Source: Shewanella intestini (lineage in GTDB: Bacteria; Pseudomonadota; Gammaproteobacteria; Enterobacterales; Shewanellaceae). Taken from it: a DNA stretch of 64,000 nucleotides. How positions within the stretch are numbered: position 1 is the stretch's first letter; each line of letters begins with the position of its first letter. The notes beneath the pieces were generated by a model. That model did no database searches. It was not told the DNA's origin and was given only the letters and a program-made list of their open reading frames with translations. The translations under genes and the position numbers were made by a program. This document shows positions 50,419-59,627 of the stretch, in pieces. Location of the stretch: contig NZ_JAAIKR010000005.1 of NCBI RefSeq assembly GCF_018221465.1, forward strand, positions 124,001 through 188,000, read 5' to 3'.

Positions 50419-51606
50419 TTAACGACTTTTGATGAATTGGACTAGTCGTGAAGTTAGATCTGTTTCATTTATTGCGGATTGTGCCCAATTTTGAGCCAAA
50501 TCTTGCAATGATTGTTGCTGCAAATCTAACTCATGCAGTCGTTGAGTGCATTTTTCACGTTCACCTTCATTAAATGCAGTAACCAAGTTTCGATAACTTA
50601 CAGCTAATGCTGGTGGCCATTGTTGACAATATTTATCCAAAAATGCATTAAGTTTTTCAAAATGATAGTCATCTTCTTGAGGATAAATATGCCAAATGAA
50701 AGGTTTCCCGGCCCATTGAGCACGCAAAAAAGAGTCTTCACCGCGCACAATATTGATATCACAACTCCAAAGCAGTTGGTCATAACCTTGCTGATCGGTC
50801 ATGGGCAGTACATGCACAATGGCGTTTTGATAATGATATTGACTTCCAGGTTGTACTTGGCTCAACTTTAGATCAAATGCACAATCTAAAAGTGGCAATA
50901 AGGTAAATAAACTGCGCCCTTTAGGTACAAGAAAATGAACCTTTGTGTCGTTTTGCGCAAAGTGATTAAGCAAGCTTTCAAGGGCAGGGGTTTCGTAACT
51001 AAACACACTAATGACAATATCGTCATCATCGATATTAGTTAAACCCAATTGGGTAAACAACAGCTGCTTTTTGTTTTCAGTTTGCCACTGTGTGACCATC
51101 TTAGAAATAGGCTGCTCACGTAGTAAACCACCGGTATTGTCAGTGAAACCAGGAAAGTAAAACCATTTCTTTAAGCCGTTAGCCTGAAGAGAAGGTAAGC
51201 CGTGGCAACCATCGACCCATGTTTCTGCTGATAAATATTCTAAATTAAGCCATATAGGTTGAGACAACTGTTTATCTTTAAGGGTAATTAGTGAATTAAT
51301 AACTGTTGAAGGTAATTCACAAGCAAAAGCTTCAATAAGTACCTGACCAGGTTCAAACGCAATTATATTGGTATTATTCCAATGAATTATTTTAATGCCA
51401 TTAAAATATTGTACCGGCAAATTTGGATTCAGTGAGGGTAAAATATGCCCAAAGCTATGTAGATCATCTACCCACAAAACCACTGATATTTGATGCTCAT
51501 CAACCAGCTGCTTTGCTAAACGCCATGTCACCCCAATGTCACCATAATTGTCCACCACTACACAGAAAATATCCCAGTGTGGTTTCAGGTGTCGCTGTGT
51601 ATTCAT
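50419..51606 (-). CDS. earP: EF-P arginine rhamnosyltransferase EarP
   Basis: EarP transfers rhamnose from dTDP-rhamnose to Arg32 of EF-P, which activates it. The 395-residue GT-B-fold protein starts WDIFCVVVDNYGDIGVTWRLAKQL, with the Asp of DNYGDIG in the active site, and has the nucleotide-sugar binding part IVRGEDSFLRAQWAGKPFIWHIYPQ. It is 42 bases upstream of efp on the same strand. The dTDP-rhamnose genes are not in this window. Confidence 0.95.
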   Translation of the reverse strand: MNTQRHLKPHWDIFCVVVDNYGDIGVTWRLAKQLVDEHQISVVLWVDDLHSFGHILPSLNPNLPVQYFNGIKIIHWNNTNIIAFEPGQVLIEAFACELPSTVINSLITLKDKQLSQPIWLNLEYLSAETWVDGCHGLPSLQANGLKKWFYFPGFTDNTGGLLREQPISKMVTQWQTENKKQLLFTQLGLTNIDDDDIVISVFSYETPALESLLNHFAQNDTKVHFLVPKGRSLFTLLPLLDCAFDLKLSQVQPGSQYHYQNAIVHVLPMTDQQGYDQLLWSCDINIVRGEDSFLRAQWAGKPFIWHIYPQEDDYHFEKLNAFLDKYCQQWPPALAVSYRNLVTAFNEGEREKCTQRLHELDLQQQSLQDLAQNWAQSAINETDLTSRLVQFIKSR

Positions 51607-51630
51607 AACTACCCAAGAATTTGTTGTAAC

Positions 51631-51656
51631 AAAAAAAAGCGGCCTAAGCCGCTTTT
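51631..51656 (-). terminator. Terminator after fldA
   Basis: On the minus strand AAAAGCGGC and GCCGCTTTT with a TTAG loop are followed by an unbroken T run, 26 bases after the fldA stop. Confidence 0.9.
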
Positions 51657-51681
51657 AATTCTTTATAAATATGCTGTTTGA

Positions 51682-52209
51682 CTAACCTTCAAGTTCAGCC
51701 AAGCACATTTCTTCGTAAACTTGTTTAACCCATGCGTCAACACGCTCTTCGGTTAATTCGGGTTGACGGTCTTCATCGATACCTAAACCGATGAAATGTT
51801 TGTCATCAACAAGGGCTTTTGAAGCTTCAAATTCATAACCTTCAGTTGGCCAGTGGCCAATGATGATGCCACCTTTAGCTTCAACAATATCACCTACCAT
51901 GCCCATGGCATCAAGGAAATACTCAGCATAGTCTTCTTGGTCTCCACAACCAAAAATACCAATTAATTTATCAGTAAAATCAATTTGCTCTAGATCAGGG
52001 AAGAAATCATCCCAGTCACATTGTGCTTCACCGTAGTACCATGTCGGGATACCAAAAAGCAGCATGTCGAACTCTGCAATTTGTTCTTTAGTACTTTTGG
52101 CGATGTCTTTTACATCTACCATCGATTTACCCAGTTTTTTCTGGATCATTTTGGCGACGGCTTCGGTGTTACCAGTGTCGCTACCGAAAAAAAGACCTAC
52201 AGTTGCCAT
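51682..52209 (-). CDS. fldA: Flavodoxin
   Basis: FldA is a small FMN electron carrier for radical-SAM and other reductive enzymes. The 175-residue long-chain flavodoxin has the FMN phosphate loop FGSDTGNTEAV (about 8-18), the aromatic FMN loop TWYYGEAQCDW and GCGDQEDYAEYF. AAAGGATAGAC precedes the ATG. In E. coli fur follows fldA; here earP and efp follow and no fur is present in the window. Confidence 0.96.
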   Translation of the reverse strand: MATVGLFFGSDTGNTEAVAKMIQKKLGKSMVDVKDIAKSTKEQIAEFDMLLFGIPTWYYGEAQCDWDDFFPDLEQIDFTDKLIGIFGCGDQEDYAEYFLDAMGMVGDIVEAKGGIIIGHWPTEGYEFEASKALVDDKHFIGLGIDEDRQPELTEERVDAWVKQVYEEMCLAELEG

Positions 52210-52259
52210 TGTCTATCCTTTAAATTTCTATTTCGCTCAAAGCGAGTCTGTAAAACGAA

Positions 52260-52532
52260 TCAGTTGTCGATTTGCTGCTGTAAAATACACTCGATTAACT
52301 GGCTTCGACTGATGTTACTGGCCAAAGCTTGTTGGTTCAAGGCATCGTATAAATCTTGTGACACCTTTAACTCTATTCGCTTTAAACCGTTAGCGCGGTC
52401 ACGCTGAATTTGATTTCTTTTATTGATCTTTAATTGCTGATCACGTGAAAGAGGATTGCTTCTCGGTCTTCCTCTGCGTTTCTCTGTGGCAAAAAGGTCA
52501 ATTGTTGTTCTGTCTGTTGTTTCTTTTGCCAT
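52260..52532 (-). CDS. ybfE: LexA-regulated protein YbfE (ribbon-helix-helix)
   Basis: The 90-residue protein matches E. coli YbfE in its N-terminal MAKETTDRTTIDLFATEKRRGRPRSNPLSR-like block (stated here only for its key GRPRSNPLSR part) and in the C-terminal RHH-like region (RIELKVSQDLYDAL). The GRPR patch suggests DNA contact. E. coli ybfE belongs to the SOS regulon; I see no LexA box here, and only seven bases separate it from the upstream gene. It lies upstream of fldA as in E. coli. Confidence 0.85.
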   Translation of the reverse strand: MAKETTDRTTIDLFATEKRRGRPRSNPLSRDQQLKINKRNQIQRDRANGLKRIELKVSQDLYDALNQQALASNISRSQLIECILQQQIDN

Positions 52533-52539
52533 GTCACTT

Positions 52540-52761
52540 TTAACCGATCCCTGAGGTTTCCCAGGTCATTTGAATGATACCTTTAGCAATAAAACCGGCA
52601 CATCCAAGAAATAATACTAACCATACAATGTTTCGGCCAAATTTAGGTACATTCCCTTGTTTAAGCACATCGCGTATTGCCATGCCTATAAAGAAAAAGA
52701 TAGCAGCAAAAAACAAATTTAAACCTAGAGTTTCAAGTTGTTCCATATATTGATGCAACAT
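52540..52761 (-). CDS. DUF2788 small membrane protein
   Basis: The 73-residue protein has two membrane helices (about 13-32 and 44-64) joined by a short charged loop, DVLKQGNVPKFGRN. It matches the DUF2788 pattern. The function is unknown. It is immediately upstream of ybfE and downstream of ybfF on the same strand, so it may share their transcript. Confidence 0.75.
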   Translation of the reverse strand: MLHQYMEQLETLGLNLFFAAIFFFIGMAIRDVLKQGNVPKFGRNIVWLVLFLGCAGFIAKGIIQMTWETSGIG

Positions 52762-52857
52762 CTATTTACCTTACTTCAACCGTTATATGGAGAAAAAGAG
52801 GCGCGAATATAACATATTGAATGGCGCTCTGCTATGTATCATCAATAAAAAGGTCAA

Positions 52858-53646
52858 TTAAGGATGTGAATTTTTTAGTAAGAATTCTTTAACTAAACGG
52901 TTAAATATTTCGGGCTTTTGCGCATGCAACCAATGTCCAGTGCCATTGAGCGTTTTCGCTGATATGTGAGGAAACTGAGCAATAATTTCATCCCGATGCT
53001 CATGAGTGACATAATCAGAATCAGCGCCGCGGATAATCAAGCACGCGTTAGTATACGGTTTCCATTGCTCACCTTTAGATATTAGTTTAAATGGCCAATC
53101 AATAAGTTGTTGATAGGCATTAAATAAGCCATTTAAGTTCATCTTCCACGTGAAGCCTGCCGTTTGCCTTTGAAGGTTCTTTAATAAAAATTGTGCTGTT
53201 GCGCTGTCCACATTCTGCTGAACTAAGTGTGCTAATGCCGTTTGACGAGTCGTGGTTGAATCAAGCTTTAGGCTCATTAATGCATGAAATACGGTATCAT
53301 GGCGCGGTTTGTAAGTGACTGGTGCGATGTCAGCAATCACGATCGTATTTACCCGTTGTGGGTAAAGCAAGGCTACAGCCATTGCGACTTTACCACCCAT
53401 AGAGTGACCTACAAGAGAAAAATGTTGTAAATTGAGGTTGTCACAAAGGGTAATGATTGATTTTGCCAAGGAAAAATAATCCATCTGTGAAACGTGTTCA
53501 CTTTCACCATGATTGGGAAGGTCAACTCGCGTTACACGAAAGGAGTCCTGTAACGAATTGGCTAAATTTTTAAGGTTATCAATATTTCCAAACAGTCCGT
53601 GAATAAGTATTACAGGCTCACCTTGGCCATGCGTTACGTGGTTCAT
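52858..53646 (-). CDS. ybfF: Alpha/beta-hydrolase esterase YbfF
   Basis: The 262-residue alpha/beta hydrolase resembles E. coli YbfF, an acyl-CoA/palmitoyl esterase. It has HGLFGNIDNLKNLA with the oxyanion region, the nucleophile elbow GHSMGGKVAM, the acid region IRGADSDYV and the catalytic histidine in GTGHWLHAQKP. It is divergent from seqA, the same layout as in E. coli. Confidence 0.9.
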   Translation of the reverse strand: MNHVTHGQGEPVILIHGLFGNIDNLKNLANSLQDSFRVTRVDLPNHGESEHVSQMDYFSLAKSIITLCDNLNLQHFSLVGHSMGGKVAMAVALLYPQRVNTIVIADIAPVTYKPRHDTVFHALMSLKLDSTTTRQTALAHLVQQNVDSATAQFLLKNLQRQTAGFTWKMNLNGLFNAYQQLIDWPFKLISKGEQWKPYTNACLIIRGADSDYVTHEHRDEIIAQFPHISAKTLNGTGHWLHAQKPEIFNRLVKEFLLKNSHP

Positions 53647-53898
53647 GTTTTTCTACGCGATGAAATGATGCTCAGATTGTGATCTAAAGCGAAATTTGAA
53701 TCAAGGTTGTCGCTTATCTTAAGCATTAATTGAATGAAAAATATCCAAATTGATATTTAATTTCAAAAGCTTGAGGTATTCGTTTAATTTAGACTTTATA
53801 AACTTTGATGGTTTCCTTAAACTAATCTAATTGTAGATCGTTGCGATCAAAATTTTCTGATTTCTTATTTACCCCTAAGGCCAATGGACATGACTGAG

Positions 53899-54564
53899 AT
53901 GAAATACATTGAAATTGATGAAGAACTTTACCGCTTTATTGCCAGTAAAACAGAACGCATTGGCGAAAGTGCCTCAGATATCCTTCGTCGCTTATTAGGG
54001 TTGTCAATTGAAGATATCGAGCAAGGCACATCTGTACACATTAGTCAGCCAAGTTTAGAAACCAAACCGCTTTCTGATGATGCTCAAAATGCCCTGTTTA
54101 ATAAGGCAAAAGAAGCAGTAGAAAAATTAGTTAGTACCAAACATATTGCCGCCGATGTCGTCGATGAAAATGCGGAGTCTATAATAGAAACACCGACAGC
54201 ATCGAATGCACTTTCTACTGGCCTTAATGGTAAATTTGAGTCTATTGTTAATCAACATATGCTTGAACAGCAAAAAGGCGCTGTTGGCCGTTTTATGTTG
54301 TTATTACAAAACTTAGCTGAATTTGCCGGCAATAATTTTGAGCAAGTTCTGCAAGTGCAAGGAAAAGGGCGTTTGTACTTTGCACGCTCTAAACAAGAGT
54401 TATTAGATGCCAGCAAAACAGCTAACCCGAAACAAATTGAAAATGTGCAGTTTTGGGTTACCACTAACAATAACACTGCAAAAAAACAAAATATTTTAAA
54501 AGAAGTTTTACTGCAATTAGGTTGTGATGAAACCATTGCCGGTTCAATTGTTGAATTTATTTAA
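53899..54564 (+). CDS. seqA: Replication initiation regulator SeqA
   Basis: SeqA binds hemimethylated GATC sites and sequesters the new origin. The 221-residue protein has an N-terminal dimer/RHH region (YIEIDEELYRFIASKTERIGES-type start, SASDILRRLLG), a longer than usual Ser/Glu-rich linker, and a C-terminal DNA-binding domain with GRLYFARSK and NPKQIENVQFWVTTN. In-frame ATGs stand at 53884, 53890 and 53899; the last aligns with E. coli SeqA, though the better-placed AAGG suits 53890. Two GATC sites nine bases apart lie upstream (53836, 53845). pgm follows. Confidence 0.93.
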   Translation: MKYIEIDEELYRFIASKTERIGESASDILRRLLGLSIEDIEQGTSVHISQPSLETKPLSDDAQNALFNKAKEAVEKLVSTKHIAADVVDENAESIIETPTASNALSTGLNGKFESIVNQHMLEQQKGAVGRFMLLLQNLAEFAGNNFEQVLQVQGKGRLYFARSKQELLDASKTANPKQIENVQFWVTTNNNTAKKQNILKEVLLQLGCDETIAGSIVEFI

Positions 54565-54578
54565 CCAGGAGTAAGATT

Positions 54579-56225
54579 GTGGCATTGCATAAACGCGCGG
54601 GAACATTGGCAACCCAACAAGACTTAACTAACATTCCCAAGTTGATGAGTTGGTATTATCGTAATATTCCTAGTGCTGAGATTGCTGCTCAATCAGTGTC
54701 ATTTGGTACTTCAGGCCATCGTGGAAGTGCGCTTAATGCTAGTTTTAATCAAAACCACATTTGGGCAATAACCCAAGCTGTTGTTGATTACCGCCATGCA
54801 AACAATATTACTGGGCCAATAATTGTTGGTTTTGACACACATGCCTTATCTTATGCCGCTTATTTGTCGGTGTTAGAAGTGTTATGTGCCAATCAGGTTC
54901 AAGTACTTGTTCAAGTCAATGAAGGCTATACGCCAACACCGGTTGTTTCACAAGCGATTATATCGTCGAACCAAGTTTCACCAGCCAATTTAACGGATGG
55001 TTTAATTATTACTCCGTCGCATAATCCTCCGCAAGATGGCGGCATAAAATATAATGCGCCACATGGCGGTCCTGCAGAAGCCCACATTACTGAGCAAATT
55101 CAGCAAAGCGCCAATAATTATCTAAGAGCACAGTTACAAGGTGTTAAAAAGGTCAATGCAAGCCTTGCGCTAACATCACATTGGATCAACGAAGTCGATT
55201 TTATCGAGCCCTATGTTGATGCACTAGCACAGGTTATTGATTTTGAGTCGATTGCTAAAGCTAATTTAAAAATTGGCGTTGACCCACTTGGTGGCAGCGG
55301 TATTCATTATTGGAAAGTTATTGCCAAGAAGTACGGGTTAAACATTACCTTAGTAAATAATAATGTTGATCCGACTTTTAGCTTTATGACGTTAGATAAA
55401 GACGGCAAGATTCGTATGGACTGTTCATCGCCTTATGCTATGCAAGGCTTGTTAGCCCATAAGGACAAATTTGATATTTGCCTTGCAAATGATCCTGATT
55501 ACGATCGCCACGGCATTGTATGCCAGCAAACTGGCTTGATGAACCCAAATCATTTTCTAGCTGTTGCAATTGATTATTTATGTGAAAACCGCCCGCATTG
55601 GCCTCAAAATATCGGTATAGGTAAAACGCTAGTTTCTAGTGCCATGATTGATAAAGTTTGCCAAAAGCACCAACGTCAGTGCGTTGAAGTGCCGGTTGGT
55701 TTTAAATGGTTTGTTGATGGATTGGCGCAAAGTACATTAGCTTTTGGCGGCGAAGAGAGCGCTGGCGCGGCATTTTTAAAACAAGATGCCTCAACATGGT
55801 GCACCGACAAAGATGGTTTTATTTTAGCGTTGTTAGCGGCGGAGATAATTGCTAAAACAGGTGATACACCCGCGAAAAGATACCAAGCACTTGAAGCTCA
55901 ATTTGGGCAATGTTTTTATCAGCGGATCGACAGTCCAATCAATGCCAGGAAGAAACAAAAGTTTGCCCAGTTAAACCAACAAAGTTTTACCAATCAATAC
56001 CTTGCTGGCGATTTAATCACGGCTGTTCTTTCTCATGCTCCGGGTAACAATGCAGCGATTGGCGGTATTAAAGTTACTACTGAACACGGCTGGTTTGCAG
56101 CACGGCCATCAGGCACTGAACCTTTATTTAAACTCTATGCAGAAAGCATGAAGAGTGAAGCGCACCTACAAACATTGATTAAAGAGGCGCAAGTCATGAT
56201 TGATACAGCGTTAAAGCAAGCATAG
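54579..56225 (+). CDS. pgm: Phosphoglucomutase
   Basis: Pgm interconverts glucose-1- and glucose-6-phosphate. The 548-residue protein has FGTSGHRG near residue 45, the active serine in ITPSHNPPQDGGIKYN (about 147), the metal-binding NDPDYDRHG, the sugar loop GGEESAGA and the phosphate-binding RPSGTEPLFKLY. It starts with GTG, AGGAG nine bases upstream. It follows seqA by 14 bases, the same pair as in E. coli. Confidence 0.96.
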   Translation: MALHKRAGTLATQQDLTNIPKLMSWYYRNIPSAEIAAQSVSFGTSGHRGSALNASFNQNHIWAITQAVVDYRHANNITGPIIVGFDTHALSYAAYLSVLEVLCANQVQVLVQVNEGYTPTPVVSQAIISSNQVSPANLTDGLIITPSHNPPQDGGIKYNAPHGGPAEAHITEQIQQSANNYLRAQLQGVKKVNASLALTSHWINEVDFIEPYVDALAQVIDFESIAKANLKIGVDPLGGSGIHYWKVIAKKYGLNITLVNNNVDPTFSFMTLDKDGKIRMDCSSPYAMQGLLAHKDKFDICLANDPDYDRHGIVCQQTGLMNPNHFLAVAIDYLCENRPHWPQNIGIGKTLVSSAMIDKVCQKHQRQCVEVPVGFKWFVDGLAQSTLAFGGEESAGAAFLKQDASTWCTDKDGFILALLAAEIIAKTGDTPAKRYQALEAQFGQCFYQRIDSPINARKKQKFAQLNQQSFTNQYLAGDLITAVLSHAPGNNAAIGGIKVTTEHGWFAARPSGTEPLFKLYAESMKSEAHLQTLIKEAQVMIDTALKQA

Positions 56226-56298
56226 GGACTCGCTTAACAACTTGCTCAATGATTTCAAATCAATAAGCTACAGTGATTCTGTTAAATAAATCAGACAT

Positions 56299-56328
56299 AA
56301 ACCGAACATGAAAATGTTCGGTTTTTTT
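56299..56328 (+). terminator. Terminator after pgm
   Basis: Arms AAACCGAACAT and ATGTTCGGTTT with a GAAA-type loop and T run, about 75 bases after the pgm stop. Confidence 0.88.
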
Positions 56329-56432
56329 GTACATGGCAATTGTCTTAATTACAAGGTAATTGCTAGCCGAAATTTCAGGGGGATTACCCAGGCAACAATG
56401 AAAACGTAATAGGGAAGGTAAGTGATAGATAC

Positions 56433-56455
56433 AAAAAAACCAGCTTTCGCTGGCT
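56433..56455 (-). terminator. Terminator of the tRNA-Val transcript
   Basis: On the minus strand GCCAGC pairs with GCTGG across a GAAA-type loop and is followed by T7. It is 26 bases after the second tRNA-Val. Confidence 0.82.
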
Positions 56456-56480
56456 ACAATTTTTAATATTATTTAAAAAT

Positions 56481-56557
56481 TGGTACAACCGAGTGGATTC
56501 GAACCACCGACCCCTACCATGTCAAGGTAGTGCTCTAACCAACTGAGCTACGGTTGT
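56481..56557 (-). tRNA. tRNA-Val (GAC), second copy
   Basis: This 77-base tRNA has acceptor ACAACCG/CGGTTGT, anticodon stem CTACC/GGTAG with loop TTGACAT (anticodon GAC), and an encoded CCA. It is identical to its upstream partner. Confidence 0.96.
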
Positions 56558-56583
56558 ATATATGGGTATGCGCTTTAAAGGAT

Positions 56584-56660
56584 TGGTACAACCGAGTGGA
56601 TTCGAACCACCGACCCCTACCATGTCAAGGTAGTGCTCTAACCAACTGAGCTACGGTTGT
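56584..56660 (-). tRNA. tRNA-Val (GAC), first copy
   Basis: This is the first gene of the pair in transcription order, 26 bases before the second. Sequence and anticodon GAC are the same, and CCA is encoded. Confidence 0.96.
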
Positions 56661-56695
56661 ATTGTATAACTACGTTTCCCTTCAAAGCGGTGGCT

Positions 56696-56724
56696 ATATT
56701 AAGTGGCTTATAGTATCCATGCAA
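56696..56724 (-). promoter_or_regulatory. Promoter of the tRNA-Val pair
   Basis: On the minus strand TTGCAT (56719-56724) and TAATAT (56696-56701) are 17 bases apart, 35 bases before the first tRNA. Confidence 0.65.
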
Positions 56725-56788
56725 GCAAAAATATAGAATTTTTTACCAAGCGCGCAATAGATGCACAATTTGCATTAACAATAAGCAC

Positions 56789-58150
56789 TTATTCAATTAA
56801 CTCATAACGAGACAAGTTGTTTTGGATGTAAATAAGCCTACCTGCGAACAAAATTGCTGCAGTTGTTAAACCAGCAATTAAGCCAATCCAAAAACCATGC
56901 GCCCCCATAGGTGCTGTTAACCAATCTGTGTATGCAAGCGTATAGCCTAAACTCATGCCAATAAACCAGTAAGAAAAAAGCGAGATATAAAATGCACTTT
57001 TAGTGTCTTTATAACCCCTTAGCGCCCCAGAGGTGACCACTTGTATACTATCGGATATTTGATATAAACCCGCTAATAGCATCAAACTTCCAGCTAGATT
57101 AATGACATCTTGATTGTCATTATAAAGGAGGGCGATTTCATGCCTAAATAGTACCGTGATCACCGCGGTAACTAATGCTAATAAAAGTGCGATAATTAAC
57201 CCCACTTTGGCAACTAACGCTGAAGTTTCCGGCTGTTCTTTTCCTAAGTAATATCCAACCCTAATAGAAACTGCAATACCAATAGATAAAGGTAGCATGA
57301 ACACAATGGATGAGAAATTCATCGCAATTTGATGCGATGCAACCACTTCAGAGCCTAATGGTGCAATAAATAACGCGATAACGGCAAATAAGCTCACTTC
57401 AAAAAATAGTGCTAAAGCTACCGGTAAACCTAATTTAGTCATGCGCCACATTTTGATTAACTTTGGCTTAAATATTCGTTTAAAAGGTTGTAATTGCTTA
57501 AATGTTTTATCAATAAACATGTAAATGAACATCGAAATAAACATTGCCCAAAAAACCAATGCCGTCGCGATACCGCAACCCGCACCACCTAATGCTGGCA
57601 TGCCAAATTTACCGTATATAAAAATATAATTAGCTGGAATATTCACTGCTAAACCAACAAAGCCAATAATCATTGGCGGCATAGTATGTGATATGCCTTC
57701 ACTACAACCTCTTAAGACTTGATATAATAAAAAGGCAGGTGCTCCCCAAAGTAAATAGTGCACATAACCTGTTGTCAGCAAATATAGCTGGGGTTCAAGA
57801 ACCATAAAGTTTAAAATGAAACTTGAGCTGGCTAAAAACAACATCACTGCAATTGCGCCGATAATTGCTATATATGCTGCTTGAAACATGAGAGGAGGAA
57901 TGGCTGACATTTTATTTGCGCCATGGTGTTCACTAAATACTGGGGTAAAAACCAGTAAAATGCCTTGGATAAATAAGATAGCAGGTAGCCATAAACTTGT
58001 ACCAACTGCCACCGCGGCCATATCTACAGCGCTTACTCGGCCTGCCATCACAGTGTCGATAAACCCCATCATGGTTTGGGTGACTTGTGCAACAAGAACC
58101 GGAAGGGCCAGCTGAGTGAGTTTTTTGGCTTGGTAGCCTGCGTTATTCAT
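56789..58150 (-). CDS. norM: MATE-family efflux transporter (NorM-like)
   Basis: The 453-residue inner-membrane protein has about twelve helices in two six-helix halves. The N-terminal QVTQTMMGFIDTVMAGRVSAVDMAAVAVG matches NorM at MGFIDTVMAG, and GAPAFLLYQVLRGCSEG is the usual helix 4-5 block. NorM exchanges cationic drugs for sodium or protons. It is divergent from ribE with 26 bases between the starts, the same as mdtK/ribE in E. coli. Confidence 0.9.
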   Translation of the reverse strand: MNNAGYQAKKLTQLALPVLVAQVTQTMMGFIDTVMAGRVSAVDMAAVAVGTSLWLPAILFIQGILLVFTPVFSEHHGANKMSAIPPLMFQAAYIAIIGAIAVMLFLASSSFILNFMVLEPQLYLLTTGYVHYLLWGAPAFLLYQVLRGCSEGISHTMPPMIIGFVGLAVNIPANYIFIYGKFGMPALGGAGCGIATALVFWAMFISMFIYMFIDKTFKQLQPFKRIFKPKLIKMWRMTKLGLPVALALFFEVSLFAVIALFIAPLGSEVVASHQIAMNFSSIVFMLPLSIGIAVSIRVGYYLGKEQPETSALVAKVGLIIALLLALVTAVITVLFRHEIALLYNDNQDVINLAGSLMLLAGLYQISDSIQVVTSGALRGYKDTKSAFYISLFSYWFIGMSLGYTLAYTDWLTAPMGAHGFWIGLIAGLTTAAILFAGRLIYIQNNLSRYELIE

Positions 58151-58176
58151 TTAAAACCTTATAAAAGAGAAAAACT

Positions 58177-58818
58177 ATGTTTACTGGTATTGTTCAAGCC
58201 ACATGTAAAGTGATTAACATTGAAACTAAAGCAGGCTTAAAAACATTTGAAGTTGCACTAACGCCTGAGTTAACTGAAGGCCTAGTCGTTGGTGCCAGTG
58301 TTGCAAACAATGGTGTTTGTTTAACCGTGACACAGATGCGCGATAATATCGTTCTTTTTGATGTGATGGAAGAAACTTTAACGGTAAGTAACTTAGGTGA
58401 TCTCGTTGCTGGAGACTGGGTTAACATCGAACGTTCGTTGAAATATGGCACTGAAATTGGTGGACATATTTTATCTGGGCACATACATACACAAGCGAAT
58501 GTTATTGAAATTAGTCACACCGATCAGCATTACAATATTCACTTAGGTGTTGAGAAAAAATGGATGGATTATATTTTCTATAAAGGTTTTATTGGGATCA
58601 ACGGCTGCAGTTTAACTGTCGGAGAAGTCACTAAAGACAGCTTTTGGTTACATTTGATTCCTGAAACTTTGCACATTACTAACTTATCTGACCTCAAAGT
58701 TAATGGTCATGTGAATATTGAAATTGATAGCCAAACGCAAGTGATAGTCGATACTGTTGCAAAAATTATGGCTAAACAACAGGCTCAAACACTAGATTTA
58801 TCAAAACAAGCTGACTAA
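58177..58818 (+). CDS. ribE: Riboflavin synthase alpha chain
   Basis: RibE joins two lumazine molecules to make riboflavin. The 213-residue protein has two lumazine-binding repeats, starting MFTGIVQA and, in the second half, GGHILSGHIHTQANV and FIGINGCSLTVGEV. It is full length. There is no room for an FMN riboswitch before it. Its last four bases overlap the end of the CPXCG gene on the other strand. Confidence 0.96.
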   Translation: MFTGIVQATCKVINIETKAGLKTFEVALTPELTEGLVVGASVANNGVCLTVTQMRDNIVLFDVMEETLTVSNLGDLVAGDWVNIERSLKYGTEIGGHILSGHIHTQANVIEISHTDQHYNIHLGVEKKWMDYIFYKGFIGINGCSLTVGEVTKDSFWLHLIPETLHITNLSDLKVNGHVNIEIDSQTQVIVDTVAKIMAKQQAQTLDLSKQAD

Positions 58819-59015
58819 TAGACTTGTTCATCATCTGAATCAATATGTAATTCAACTGTATTGCGGGCTTCATCTATATGAGTTCGCATATGAATTGGAT
58901 TACAACATACTCTACAATCATCGTAATATTCTTGATCGCCTAGACTGGTATCAATATTAATGTGTTGATGATGCCCACAATGGGGACAGCTGATCACTTT
59001 ATTGAGTAAATTCAT
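58815..59015 (-). CDS. CPXCG-motif small cysteine-rich protein
   Basis: The 66-residue protein has SCPHCGHHQ near the N-terminus and DDCRVCCNPI in the middle, two cysteine pairs fit to bind zinc. This is the CPXCG-motif family, without known function. A GTG three bases upstream can also start the frame; AGGAG six bases before the ATG favours the ATG. Confidence 0.85.
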   Translation of the reverse strand: MNLLNKVISCPHCGHHQHINIDTSLGDQEYYDDCRVCCNPIHMRTHIDEARNTVELHIDSDDEQVY

Positions 59016-59627
59016 CACAAACTCCTTTATTCATTAATCAATAAATCTTGATTTAAATATAGTGGTTTTTATTAGGAATGAGATCACCCAATGGCATGAT
59101 TTATTCAATGGTATGCCATTTGGAAATAGTGTTATCGCATTGCTACTGCGAGTGAATTTTATTTGTCTCATTTTTAAAGGTAAAATGGTTATCTTAATTG
59201 AACTTAAATTGCATTCTTAAGCTGTAATTTGAGTTAATCCTCAGTTATTCAGCTATATACAGCATCCATACTTAATTTATCTTATGCTGGTTATAACTGA
59301 TCACCATCTAATCGATACTAAAGATTTTAGTGTGTAACATAGCAACCATGGCATGAAGAGGCGACCCGCTAAACTGTCGGTGTTTTAAAACGTCATCATT
59401 ATTTTTTCTGACCTTAAACTCATTTAGAACTACCACCAAAGCTTCATTAAGCTGCTTACTTAGCTATTAATTTACTCATTTATTGCTGCAAACTGTTTTT
59501 ATGTACGTTGTAGCTTGCTAGTCAGTCTTTGTTTCCCGTAAAATAACCTATCTTCATTAAATGATTTTAACTCTAGTAATGTTTTAACTTTGTTGAAGAC
59601 AATTCCATTTTTGGATTAACTCATATA
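59016..59627. other. Long spacer upstream of thrS
   Basis: About 600 AT-rich bases hold the promoters of the CPXCG gene and the thrS operon. AATGGCAT and ATGCCATT form an inverted repeat at 59090-59120. I see no supported gene. Confidence 0.35.

Noticed and set aside
58151-58176. FMN riboswitch before ribE
   Set aside because: Only 26 bases separate the divergent norM and ribE starts, too few for the aptamer.
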